Shown piece by piece: positions 24,201 through 36,200 of a stretch of 64,000 bases of DNA. The notes under the pieces are model-generated. The model saw only the letters and a program-made list of their open reading frames with translations. It did no database searches and had not been told where the DNA came from. Origin of the DNA: Beroe forskalii (lineage: Eukaryota > Ctenophora > Nuda > Beroida > Beroidae); the NCBI GenBank assembly GCA_011033025.1, contig WFMF01000268.1, positions 1 to 64,000 on the forward strand, written 5' to 3'. Positions within the stretch are counted from its first letter, which is position 1, and each line of letters starts with the position of its first letter. The translations under genes and the position numbers were made by a program.

Positions 24201-27200
24201 CACAATAAACATAGCTTCCCAAGAAACCTCCAGTAAGTCTCATCCAGGGATGGGAGATTTACAGGTCCCATCTCAAGACTGGCTCCGTATTCAGCTCTGG
24301 AAAGCCATTAGGATTGCTGGTTTCTCCTACCAACCCCCGAATGACTGGTCAAACTGCAGTCCTCCCTTTTTGACTTACTACTTCCCAAACATTAATACTA
24401 TTTTTACGGGTATCCCTAAGACAGGTTGTACCAACTGGGTGAACGCACTGCTGGTTACTGAGGGTGCAGTTGACCCAGAAAAAAAGGTTGTTACCCACTT
24501 TGCAAAGATGAAATATTCCCTGGAAAACTTCCTGGAAGGCCCGCTCAGATCCAAATTGTGGAACGCTTTCAGTTTCGTTGTTATCAGAAATCCCTGGACC
24601 CGCCTTGTATCGGGATTTCAGAATAAAGTATCGAACACTTCCAATAACTCAGCCTATAAGAGGATTGGAGAAGGAATGGTGAGGCGAATGCGTAACATTA
24701 CAGACAAAGCCGTGCTGGCCAATTTGTATCCAACTTTTGAGGAATTTATCAAGGTGTTAGTTCTGGATAAGGGTCGTTCAGATCGACACTTTAAACCACA
24801 ATTCTCCATTATGTGCGTCCCTAATGCTGCATACCACTACATCGTACCACTGGAGTTTTCAGATCAAATGGAGGAGGATGTATCGAGGAAAATAGGGAGG
24901 GATGTGATCCCCCGGGGATCCTATGACAAAGTAACATCCGATCCGAGGTATCAGAAATCAACTCTGTTAGCGAAGGAATGGCTGCCAGGAATTGATAAGG
25001 AGCTTTTAGAACAGTTCTACGAGATTTATAAAGCGGATTTCGTTATGGGGAATTATTCAAATTTTACAGACCCAGATTTTCCGTTACCAAAATATCCATA
25101 ACGCCAATTTCAACTACCACAGCTTTTACATAAACTACATACTATTGTTTAACTTTGCATTAACTTTGCTATTAATGTTCAAATGTTAACTTTAAGGAAA
25201 TTGAATGAATGATTTGCCCAAATATGCGCACACAATTTTCTTAGATCATTTCATATTGATTTATATGTTTGTCCTGCAGCCATGAAACTGAATATATTTA
25301 TTCATTATTATTAGTTTTCAGTAACTTTTCAAAGTTTCACATTTGTCAGTTGTCACTCGCATAATTTATTTAAGATACTGTCTTCATCACGCATCAGTTG
25401 GTGCGTGGAGTTGGACATCACACCACTTGGACTGCAACAATTTTGCACTTGGGACTCTTCATGTGAGACACAGGGTCAAGATTGGGGCTGATGCTCGGAA
25501 GAGGAGCACTAAAAACCGTTCTTTATTTGATAATGTTCAAATCATTGTATACTGAAACAACCCAAAACCAAGTTCACCAAAACCAAGTCCAGTGCATAAT
25601 TTAAGAATTTACCTGCATATGACGCGGCTCATGTAATAATGTCAGAGTTCCCCACACGTACAATCGTAGCTCTAAGGTAGTGTTTTGTCCTACCATTCTT
25701 CAGTTCCTCTAAATTATTCACTCACTCACAACTCAAATAATCCAAGTTAGAAACCCCATTTTAACATCGTTCGAATCTAACAGATGTCGCTGAGTCGCTC
25801 TAAAACATTCTGGTTTCAACTTTCACCAGTCTGAAGGATCACTGCCACCAGTCTAGCATGTCATAATTGGTACATTTCTGACCAATCACCAACACCAGTC
25901 CGACATACCAGACACCTATTTGATGTATAGTTGAACTATCCTAATGCATCACTGACACTTGTTTAGTGGATAACGGATACCGACACAAATCTGGCACCAG
26001 TGACACTATTCTTTCGTGTCACGGACACAAGTCAGATATTTATCATTGAAACTGGCAAAACGTATTACTGACACTAAACGCCGCGCACGAGAAATAGGCG
26101 GTTCAACGTCATCAACTCACTACATCATGATATGAAAATTACGTCATCCTACCCGCCTATTTCTCGTGTGCGGTGTTTAGAACAAAGTAACAATCTGCTA
26201 GATGACTGACACCAGTCTGCCGTATGACGTATCACTGACACCAGTCTGCCGTATCACTGACACCAGTCTGCCGTATCACTGACACCTGTCTGCTTCATCA
26301 CTGACACCAGTCTGCCTTATCAATATCACTGACACCAGTCTGCCGTATCACTGACACCAATCTGCCGTATCGCTGACACCAGTCTGCCGTATCACTGACA
26401 GTGACACCAGTCTGCCGTATCACTGACACCAGTCTGCCGTATCACTGACGCCAGTCTGCCGTATCACTGACACCCGTCTGACGTATCACTGACACCAATC
26501 TGATGCATGATTGATACCTTTCCGACGCATCTCTGACCTAGTCTGCTGTATAGTATTCCTAATACCGCTGTGACGGATTAATGGTATCAGGCTAACACTG
26601 ACAAATCAATGATATCAACCTGAATGAACTCTGAAACCAATTGTAAGCGCCTTTGGCACCACTATTACGTATCATTGACAATTCCAGACGTAGTTTTATC
26701 GCTAACAACAGCCTCCCTTTCCTTAACACCAGTCGGGTGTATCAACAATCACCATGATATAAGACTGACGTAGGTATATTCAGCGAAAGTAACCAGATTG
26801 ACAGTGGCAAACAAAGGTTTCAAAAACTGATAGATTTTATCTAGATAAAAATTTTATCTAGATAAAACCGAAATAATTATCGGTTTATCTAGATAAAAAA
26901 TTTGTTACCGATAATGGAAAGCCTACTTCAATGGCTATTCAGCTATTTTCACTATTTTTTAATAGTTGACCTAAAAAGCTAAAAATGAATTGTATAGCTA
27001 TAATATACGGATATTGAAGTTTTTCATGAGGGACGCATTGAAAAAACACATGGTAGTACAGGGTTAGGTACTATACTCGTGTTTGTGCATTGCTCGTATT
27101 GCTGTCATCACCGTGTAAATTCATACTTTCGAATGATAACTGGAAAAATTATACTCGACAATTTTAAGTAACGGAGGCTCGTCTCCAATATAGTTTTAAT

Positions 27201-30200
27201 GGTGACTGGACTGACTAGAATAAGGAGTGGGGTTGGGAAAAGCAAAATTAACATAATGAAATACGCGTTTTTATGACTTTATGATCCTTTCCTTTTTGTT
27301 GATTTTAATCAAAGCTTTTGAGTCTTTTTTTGATGTATTGCCCTCTAGCTCTCCATGTGAGATCATCTTTCTGGCCACATATCAGGAGGATATATGAGTC
27401 CCAGGAACTTTCTGCACTGCATCCTTCTTCTTGCAACAATAACTTACATTTTGTGGTATTTGAAGCAGAATGTCTCTATTTCTCAGTCATCTTGGACACC
27501 TTTCACAATAAACATAGCTTCCCAAGAAACTTCCAGTAAGTCTTATCCAGGGACGGGAGATCTACAGGTCCCATCTCAAGACTGGCTCCGTATTCAGCTC
27601 TGGAAAGCCATGAGGATTGCTGGTTTCTCCTACCAACCCCCGAATGACTGGTCAACCTGCGAACCTCCCTTTCTGACTTACTTCTTCCCTAACATAAATA
27701 CTATTTTTACGGGTATCCCTAAGACAGGTTGTACCAACTGGGTAAACGCACTGCTGGTTACTGAGGGTGAAGTTGACCCAGAAAAAAAGGTTGTTACCCA
27801 CTTTGCAAAGATGAAATATTCCCTGGAAAACTTTCTTGAAGGTCCGCACAGATCCAAATTGTGGAACACGTTCAGTTTTGTTGTTATCAGAAATCCCTGG
27901 ACTCGCCTTGTGTCGGGATTTCAGAATAAAGTATCGAATACTTCTAATAACCTAGCCTATAAGAGAATTGGAGAAGGAATAGTGAGTCGAATGCGTAACA
28001 TTACAGACAAAGCCGTACTGGCGAATTTGTATCCAACTTTTGAGGAATTCATCAAGGTGTTAGTTCTGGAAAAGGGCCGTTCAGATCGACACTTTAAACC
28101 ACAATTCTCCATTATGTGCGTCCCTAATGCTGCATACCACTACATCGTACCACTGGAGTTTTCAGATCAAATGGAGGAGGATGTATCAAGGAAAATAGGG
28201 AGGGATGTGATCCCTCGGGGATCTTATGACAAAGTAACATCCGATCCGAGGTATCAGAAATCAACTCTGTTAGCGAAGGAATGGCTGTCAGGAATTGATA
28301 AGGATCTTTTAGAACAGTTCTACGAGATTTATAAAGCGGATTTTGTTATGGGGAATTATTCAAATTTCACTGATCCAGATTTCCCGTTACCTAAATATTC
28401 ATAACACCAATTTCAACTACCACATCTTTAACATAAACTGTACTATTGTTTAACTTTGCTGTTAATGTTCAAATGTTAAGGAAATTGAATGAATGATTTG
28501 CCCAAATATGCGCACACACTTTGCTAAGATCATTTCATATTGATTTATATGTTTGTCCTGAAGCTATGAAACTAAATATATTCATTCATATTATTATTAG
28601 TTTTCAGTAACTTTTCAAAATTTCACATTTGTCAGTTGTCACTCGCATAATTTATTTAAGATACTGTCTTCATCACGCATCAGTTGGTGCGTGGAGTTGG
28701 ACATCACGCCACTTTGACTTACAGCAACAATTTTACACTTGGGACTGTTCATGTGAGACACAGGGTCAAGATTAGGGCTGATGCTCGGAAGAAGAGCACT
28801 AAAAACCGTTCTTTATTTGATAATGTTCCAATCATTGTATACTGAAACAACCCAAAACCAAGTTCACCAAAACCAAGTCCAGTGCATAATTTACCTGCAT
28901 ATGACGCAGCTCATGTAATAATGTCAGAGTTCCCCACACGTACAATCGTAGCTCTAAGGTAGTGTTTTGTTCTTCAGTTCCTCTAAATTATTCACTCACT
29001 CACAACTCAAATAATTCAATTCAGAAACCCATTTTAACATCGTTCGAATCTAACAGATGTCGCTCTAAAACAATGACCTCTCAATTCACGTACTTATTCT
29101 ATCGCTTTTATTGGAAAATTGCAAATTTTTCTTTAATTGCTATTCAACCATTTTCACTATTTTTTAATAGTTGACCTAAAAATGAATTGTATAGCTATAA
29201 TATACGGATATTGACGTTTTTCATGAGGGACATTGAAAAACCACATGGTAGTACAGGGTTAGTACTCGTGTTTGTGCATTGCTCGTATTGCTGTCATCAC
29301 CGTGTAAATTCATACTTTTGAATGATAACTGGACAAATGATAATTGACAATTTTGAATCACGAAAAACTGGGAAAATAATAAAAACATGAAAATAAACCT
29401 TAAAAAAAAAAAAATTTAATACCAAAAACTATAAAAATAATAAAAAATATAAAAAAATAAAAAACTAAAAAAATCAAAACTAAAAATTAAAAAACCAGAA
29501 AAAACCAAAGGGGAAAATAATATAAAAAGTGTGAAAAAAATAAAATAAAAAAACTCAAAAATAAAAATCTTCAACGCTTTCCCCCGGGGTAAAAATATGA
29601 TTTTACTACACTATTGAGGTGGGATTGGTGAATTTTCCTCGAGGCGAAGCCAGGGGAATAAAACCACCGATATCCTTTCTTTAATTTTAAATCAAAAAAA
29701 GAGACCCGCCCCAAAACGGATTTCAAATTTCCCAACGGGCTGGGAAAAAAAATGGGTCTTGGACTTTTTCCCCTATATTGGTATAAAATTTAAAATGACG
29801 AAAATTTGAAAATTTTTAAAAAAATATTTTTTCATGAGGTAGAGTAGCAAATTTTAAATTAAAAAAAACTAACTCAGACAACATACCTCCACAAATTTTT
29901 AGATTTTTTTTTACTTTTTTAAAGATTTTCAAAATTTAAAAAAAAATAAATGAGGAAAGCTTGATTAAAAAAAAGTCGCACCAGCCTTACATTTTCCAAA
30001 AAAGCGTTTTGTCGGCCAGAGGGGCGACGTCAAAACAAGTCTTTCTTTTTCCCCCAATTCTGGGACAAATTTTCCTATTAATTTTACCCCAAGATTACCC
30101 AAATTTGGTCTTTTGGTTTTTATCATATGTCGGATTTAAAGACTTTTAATCTATAATCAGGTGAGATCAGGATATTTGATCCCAGAAGATATGAAAAAAT

Positions 30201-33200
30201 TTTCCACATTGTTTCCTTTTTTCTTTTTTAAAATGTTAATTTATGGTCCAGTATAACGGTTTAAAATCCTCAGGGCCTTTTGGCATTGAATTTACAGTTT
30301 CCCTTTTGATCGTCCAGGAATGAACGGATCTAAAAATTCCCCCCCCAAGACTCTTACTCAGTTTATAAGCTACCCAAATCTAGGTATCCCAAACCCCCCA
30401 AATGATTCAATAAACCTCCTTGGCTGATTTACCCCCTAAATTGATCTATTTTACGGTATCCAAAAAAGGTTAAAAACGGGGAAAAACCACTTTGGGAAAC
30501 TAGGTGCTTTGAACCAGGAAAAAGGTAAACCTTTTTTCAGTGACCTTTCCATGGAAATTCGGAAGGGGTTTCCCCCCTTTAACCTTTCTTTTATAAGCCC
30601 CGGGTCGACTTTTTTTGGGGTTCCAGGAAAAAAGTATCGCCTTCATAACCAAGTTTAAGGTTAGGGAATGGTGGGCAAATGCGAACTTTAGAAAAAGCCT
30701 TTGCCAAATTTTTTCCAACTTTGGGGAATTTTAAAAGTCCCTTTTCGGATGGGTCGTTCAGATGACATTTTAACCCAAAATTCCCCATCTTTTGGGCCAA
30801 ATGCTGCTCCATCCCCGGGTTTTGATCAAATGGGGGGATGAAATTAAAAAGGGAGGATGGTCCTCGGGATCTATGAAAAAGAAAACTGACCCGGGTATAA
30901 ACCAACCCCTGTTAGCGGGAATTTTGGGAAGAAAAGGAGTTTTGAACAGTTCAAGTTTTAAAAGGGTTTCGTTTAAAATTTTCAATTTTAAGACCCAGAT
31001 TTTTTTAAAATAAAAACCCAATTTCAACTAACACTTTTAATAAACTGTACTTTTTTTAACTTCTTTTAATGTTCAAATTTAAAAATTGAAAATGATTTAA
31101 AATAACACTTTGCTTAGATTTTCTATTGATTTTATGTTTTTTGGCTATGAAACTGAATAATTTTTTATTCATTTATTATTAGTTTTGAAATTTTTAAAAG
31201 TTTACATTTTGTCGGCTCTAATTTATTTATGGCACTGTCTTCATCACGCATCATTTGGGTGCGTGGGTTGAACATCCACTATTGGACTAAATCAATTTTC
31301 CCTTGGGACTTTTTAAGTGAGACGGGGTAAGAGGGGGCTGTGCTCAAAAACACAAAAACCTTTTTTTTGATAATATTCAAATAAAAAACAAAACCAAGCA
31401 GTCTTTTTTAAGATTTTACCATAATTTACCTCCATTAACCATCATGAAATTTTGATTTACACGCATAATCGTATTTTGGTAGTGTTTTTAGTTCCTAAAT
31501 TATTCACTCCACTAAGAATTCAAATAATTAATCAAAAACCCTTTTTTTTAACATTTGAATAAAGATGTCGCTGGTCCCAAAAACATTGACCCCCAATTTC
31601 CCGTGATTTTTTATATTTTTTATCAAAATTGAAAATTTTCTTAAATTTATTCAGCTATTTTCTATTTTTTTATGGTTGACCTTGGCGCTAAAATGAGTTG
31701 TATGCTTAACAACAAATTTTGATTTTTTCGGGGACTAAAAAACCACAGTTAATTTGAAAGATAGTTTTTTTTTAAATGTCTGTCATCATTAAATTCATAC
31801 TTTCAGAAATTTGGGACAAATGATAATTAATATTTTGAATCAGGGGAAACCCAAAAAAATCTTTATAATGGACTGACTAAAAAAAGGGGAGGGGGGCTGG
31901 GAAAAGCAAAATTAACAGATAAAAAGGGTTTTATATCGTTTCTTTAATTAAATTTGTTTCATTCTCTTCAATTTTTATCTAATTTTCACTCTCTCGGTGA
32001 GATCATCTTTCGGAGTATCTCAGGAGGTTAGGCCCCAGAACCTTTCTTGTCCTTCTTCTTGCTACAAACCCTTCTTTGGGATTTGGCGTTCTATTTCTCA
32101 TCATCTTGGACACTTTCACAATAAAACTGCTTCCCCCAAAAACCCCAGTAAAACTCATCCCGGGGGGGAATCCAAAATTTCCCCTCTCAGCTCACATTAA
32201 AGGGAAGGTTGTGGTTTCCAAACCCCAAATGACTGGTCAAACTGCAGTCCTCCCTTTTGACTTACTATTTAAACATTAATATATTTTGGTATCCCCAAAA
32301 CAGGGTTTTAAATGGGTGAACCCCTGTTTAGGCAGTTGACCCAGAAAAAAAAAGGGTTTTCCACTTTAAAAATGAAATATTCCCTTTGGAAAAATTCCAA
32401 GGCCTTGTCAAATTGTGGGAAAATTTCAGTTTTTTGGACAAAACCTGGTTGAAAGGTTTGAAAAATATGAAACTTAAAACTCACCCATAGAGGTTGGTGG
32501 GAAGGGAATGGAGGCAATTAACATTACAGATAAAAATATTAATAATTTTTATCAACTTTGGGGGTTTATCAAATGTTAGTTCTGGATAAAAATTCAGGGT
32601 CAAATTTCCCAATTCTCCACTATGTGGGTCCCCAAAGCTGCATACCATTAAAACCATGGGTTTTCAATCAAATGGGGGGGATGTATCGAGGGAAAATAGG
32701 AGGGGTGGATCCTGGGATCTTAAGATAAAGCAGCATCCGATCCTGAGGTATCAGAAATCAACTTTGTTATGAAGGAATGGCTGTGAAATTATAAGGAGCT
32801 TAGAACAGTTCTATTAGATTTATAAAGGATTTCTGTTATGGGGAATTATTCAAATTTTACAGACCCAGATTTCCCGTTACCTAAATATTCATAACGCAAA
32901 TTTCAACTGCCACAGCTTTTCCATGAACTACATGTACTATTGCATTAACTTCGTATTAATGTTCAAATGTTCAGGAAATTGAATAAATGATTTATTTCAA
33001 ATATGCGCATAATAATTTGCTTTTCATTTGCTTGACTAATTTCATATTGATTTATATGTTTGTCCTGCAGCCAGAAACTGAATATATTCATTCATTATTA
33101 TTGATTTCAGCAATTTTCAAAGTTTCACATTTTGTCAGTTGTCACTGGTATAATTTATTATTTAAGATATCATCACGCATCAGTTGGTGCGCGGAGTTTG

Positions 33201-36200
33201 ACTGCACACCACTTGACTTGCAACAATTTTGCACTTGGGACTTTCATGTGAGACACAGAGTCAAATTAGCTGATGCTCGGAAGAGGAGCAATTAAAACCG
33301 TTCTTTATTTGATAATGTTCCGTCATGGTATACTGAAACAACCCAAAACCAAGTTCACCAAAACCAAGTTATGTGCATAATTTAAGAATTTACCTGCATA
33401 TGACGCGGCTCATGTAATAATGTCAGAATTCCCCACACGTACAATCGCACAATCGTAGCTCCAAGGTAGTGTTTTGTTCTTCAGTTCCTCTAAATTATTC
33501 ACTCACTCACAACTCAAATAATTCAATTCAGAAACCCATTTTAACATCGTTCGAATCTAACAGATGTCGCTGAGTCGCTCTAAAACATTGACCTCACAAT
33601 TCACGTTATTATTTTATATCTTTTATTAAAAATGGCAAATTTTACTTCAATGGCTATTCAGCCATTTTCACTATTTTTTATAGTTGACCTAAAAAGCTAA
33701 AAATGAGTTGTATAGCTATAATATACGGATATTGACGTTTTTCATGAGGGACATTGAAAAACCACATGGTAGTACAGGGTTAGTTAGTACTCGTGTTTGT
33801 GCATTGCTCGTATTGCTGTCATCACCGTGTAAATTCATACTTTTGAATGATAACTGGACAAATTATAATTGAATATTTCGAATCACGGGGGAGTTTCCAA
33901 TATAGTCTTTATGGTGACTGGACTGATTAAAATAAGGAGAGGGGCTGGGAAAAGCAAAATTAACATAATGAAATACGCGTTTTTATGATCCTTTCCTTTG
34001 TGTTGATTTTCATCAAAGCTTTTGAGTCTTTTTTTGATGTATTGCCTTCTAGCTATCTAGGTGAGGTCATCTTACTGGCCACATATCAGGAGGATATTCA
34101 TTTATGAGTCCCAGGAACTTTCTGCACTACATCCTTCTTCTTGCAACAATAACTTACATTCTGTGGTACTTGAAGCAGTACGCTGCTATTTCTCACTCAT
34201 CTTGGACACCTTTCACAATAAACATAGCTTCCCAAGAAACTTCCAGTAAGTCTCATTCAGGGATGGGAGATCTACAGGTCCCATCTCAAGACTGGCTCTG
34301 TATTCAGCTCTGGAAAGCCATTAGGATTGCTGGTTTCTCCTACCAACCCCCGAATGACTGGTCAAACTGCAGTCCTCCCTTTCTGACTTACTACTTCCCT
34401 AACATTAATACTATTTTTACTGGTATCCCTAAGACAGGTTGTACCAACTGGGTAAACGCACTGTTGGTTACTGAGGGTGCAGTTGACCCAGAAAAAAAGG
34501 TTGTTACCCACTTTGCAAAGATGAAATATTCCCTGGAAAACTTCCTGGAAGGTCCGCACAGATCCAAATTGTGGAACACGTTCAGTTTTGTTGTTATCAG
34601 AAATCCCTGGACTCGCCTTGTATCGGGATTTCAGAATAAATTATCAAACACTTCTAATAACCTAGCCTATAAGAGAATTGGAGAAGGAATAGTGAGTCGA
34701 ATGCGTAACATTACAAACAAAGCTGTGCTGGCCAATTTGTATCCAACTTTTGAGGAATTCATCAAGGTTTTAGTTCTTGATAAGGGTCGTTCAGATCGAC
34801 ACTTTAAACCACAATTCTCCATTATGTGCGTCCCTAATGCTGCATACCACTACATCGTACCACTGGAGTTTTCAGATCAAATGGAGGAGGATGTATCAAG
34901 GAAAATAGGGAGGGATGTGATCCCTCGGGGATCTTATGACAAAGTAACATCCGATCCGAGGTATCAGAAATCAACTTTGTTAGCGAAGGAATGGCTGTCA
35001 GGAATTGATAAGGAGCTTATAGAACAGTTCTACGAGATTTACAAAGCGGATTTCGTTATGGGGAATTATTCGCATTTTAATGATCCAGATTTTCCTTACC
35101 CAAAATATCCATAACGCCAATTTCAGTGTCATACTCATGAATATTTATATTGTGGCATCGACTTTGTAGATATCTATAAATGATAACTGATTTCATTTTA
35201 AATTTTGGTTAAGCTAATGTACCCGCGAAATGACTTTGTTTGAATGAGTTTTTATCTTGAAGTTTACTGCTAGTGGTTCACAATTCATTGAAGTCATCAT
35301 GATGTGAAATTGTATATCGGAAATTTCAAATGATAGTACATGGTTTAATTTGTCAGGGATGACACCTAGTTTCTAGAAGTTAAAATTTATCTTATAAGTT
35401 GAAAAATCATTTGCTCTCACTTCCAGCTCCTTAATAATTTCTTCCTCCATTTCAGGGAAGCTATTCAAAGGATGGTATCAGCCGTCTGACGTGACAAGTT
35501 ACGAGCTGGACTCCTCCTACATCCACCCTGACACCGCTCTGATCGACATGAAGTCCATCATAGACGACATTCCGCACTTCATCGTGTCCTGGCGGAACAT
35601 TCTCCGCGTCAAGGTGGCGTCCGCCGAGGATTCAGAGGACGTACCGTCCATCACCAACCCTCCTAGCAACGGCGTGGTGACGTCACGTGACAGTGGGTCA
35701 CGTGAGGAGGGTTGCCATGAGAACAACGCGCGGCGCCTCACGCACCACTGCCCGGACTGCCGGACTGAGAGTACCTCCCCGGACACTCTCTACCTCCTCA
35801 TGGAGTACCTGGTGGAGCTGAGCATCCCCGGGCACCTCGTCCACCACTTCAAAACCTTCCGCAACAAGGTGCAGAGCTCAACCCCGCGGTCCCGCCCCCA
35901 ATCCGCTAACCCCGTCACACCCCCGCCCCGCTGGGTCTTCGTGGCGTGCCATGGCGAGGTGGGGGGTTGCTATGGCAACCTCTTCCACACGCTTGATAAG
36001 TTCGTGCCCGTTCTAGTAGTGAGTTATGAGGACTACGGGAAGTTCGTGTCGGTGTGCGGAGAGCGGTACGTGGTAGTGCGCCTCCCGGCTACCCCGCCCC
36101 CTCTCACCACGGGCTACACCCACTTCTGGGTGCAGAAACTGGCGAAGAAGCTGTCTCTTGATCAGGTGTGGCTTGTGGATGACCAAGTGAAGAGTTTCTG

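Larger units (their letters stand above)
21842..35114 (+). repeat. Six-unit tandem array of sulfotransferase units
   Basis: Six head-to-tail units of about 1.9-3.3 kb, all on the plus strand. ORFs start at 21902, 24091, 27394 and 34104; degraded copies lie near 30190 and 32030. Shared flanking landmarks recur: a leader GGTGAGATCA just before each ORF, and downstream phrases CATCACGCATCAGTTGGTGCG, GTGCATAATTTAAGAATTTACC, CGTTCGAATCTAACAGATGTCGC and ATTGCTCGTATTGCTGTCATC. Unit length differences are explained mainly by the satellite block at 25810-26920. The whole array lies in one intron of the 18.2-37.3 kb gene. Confidence 0.92.
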
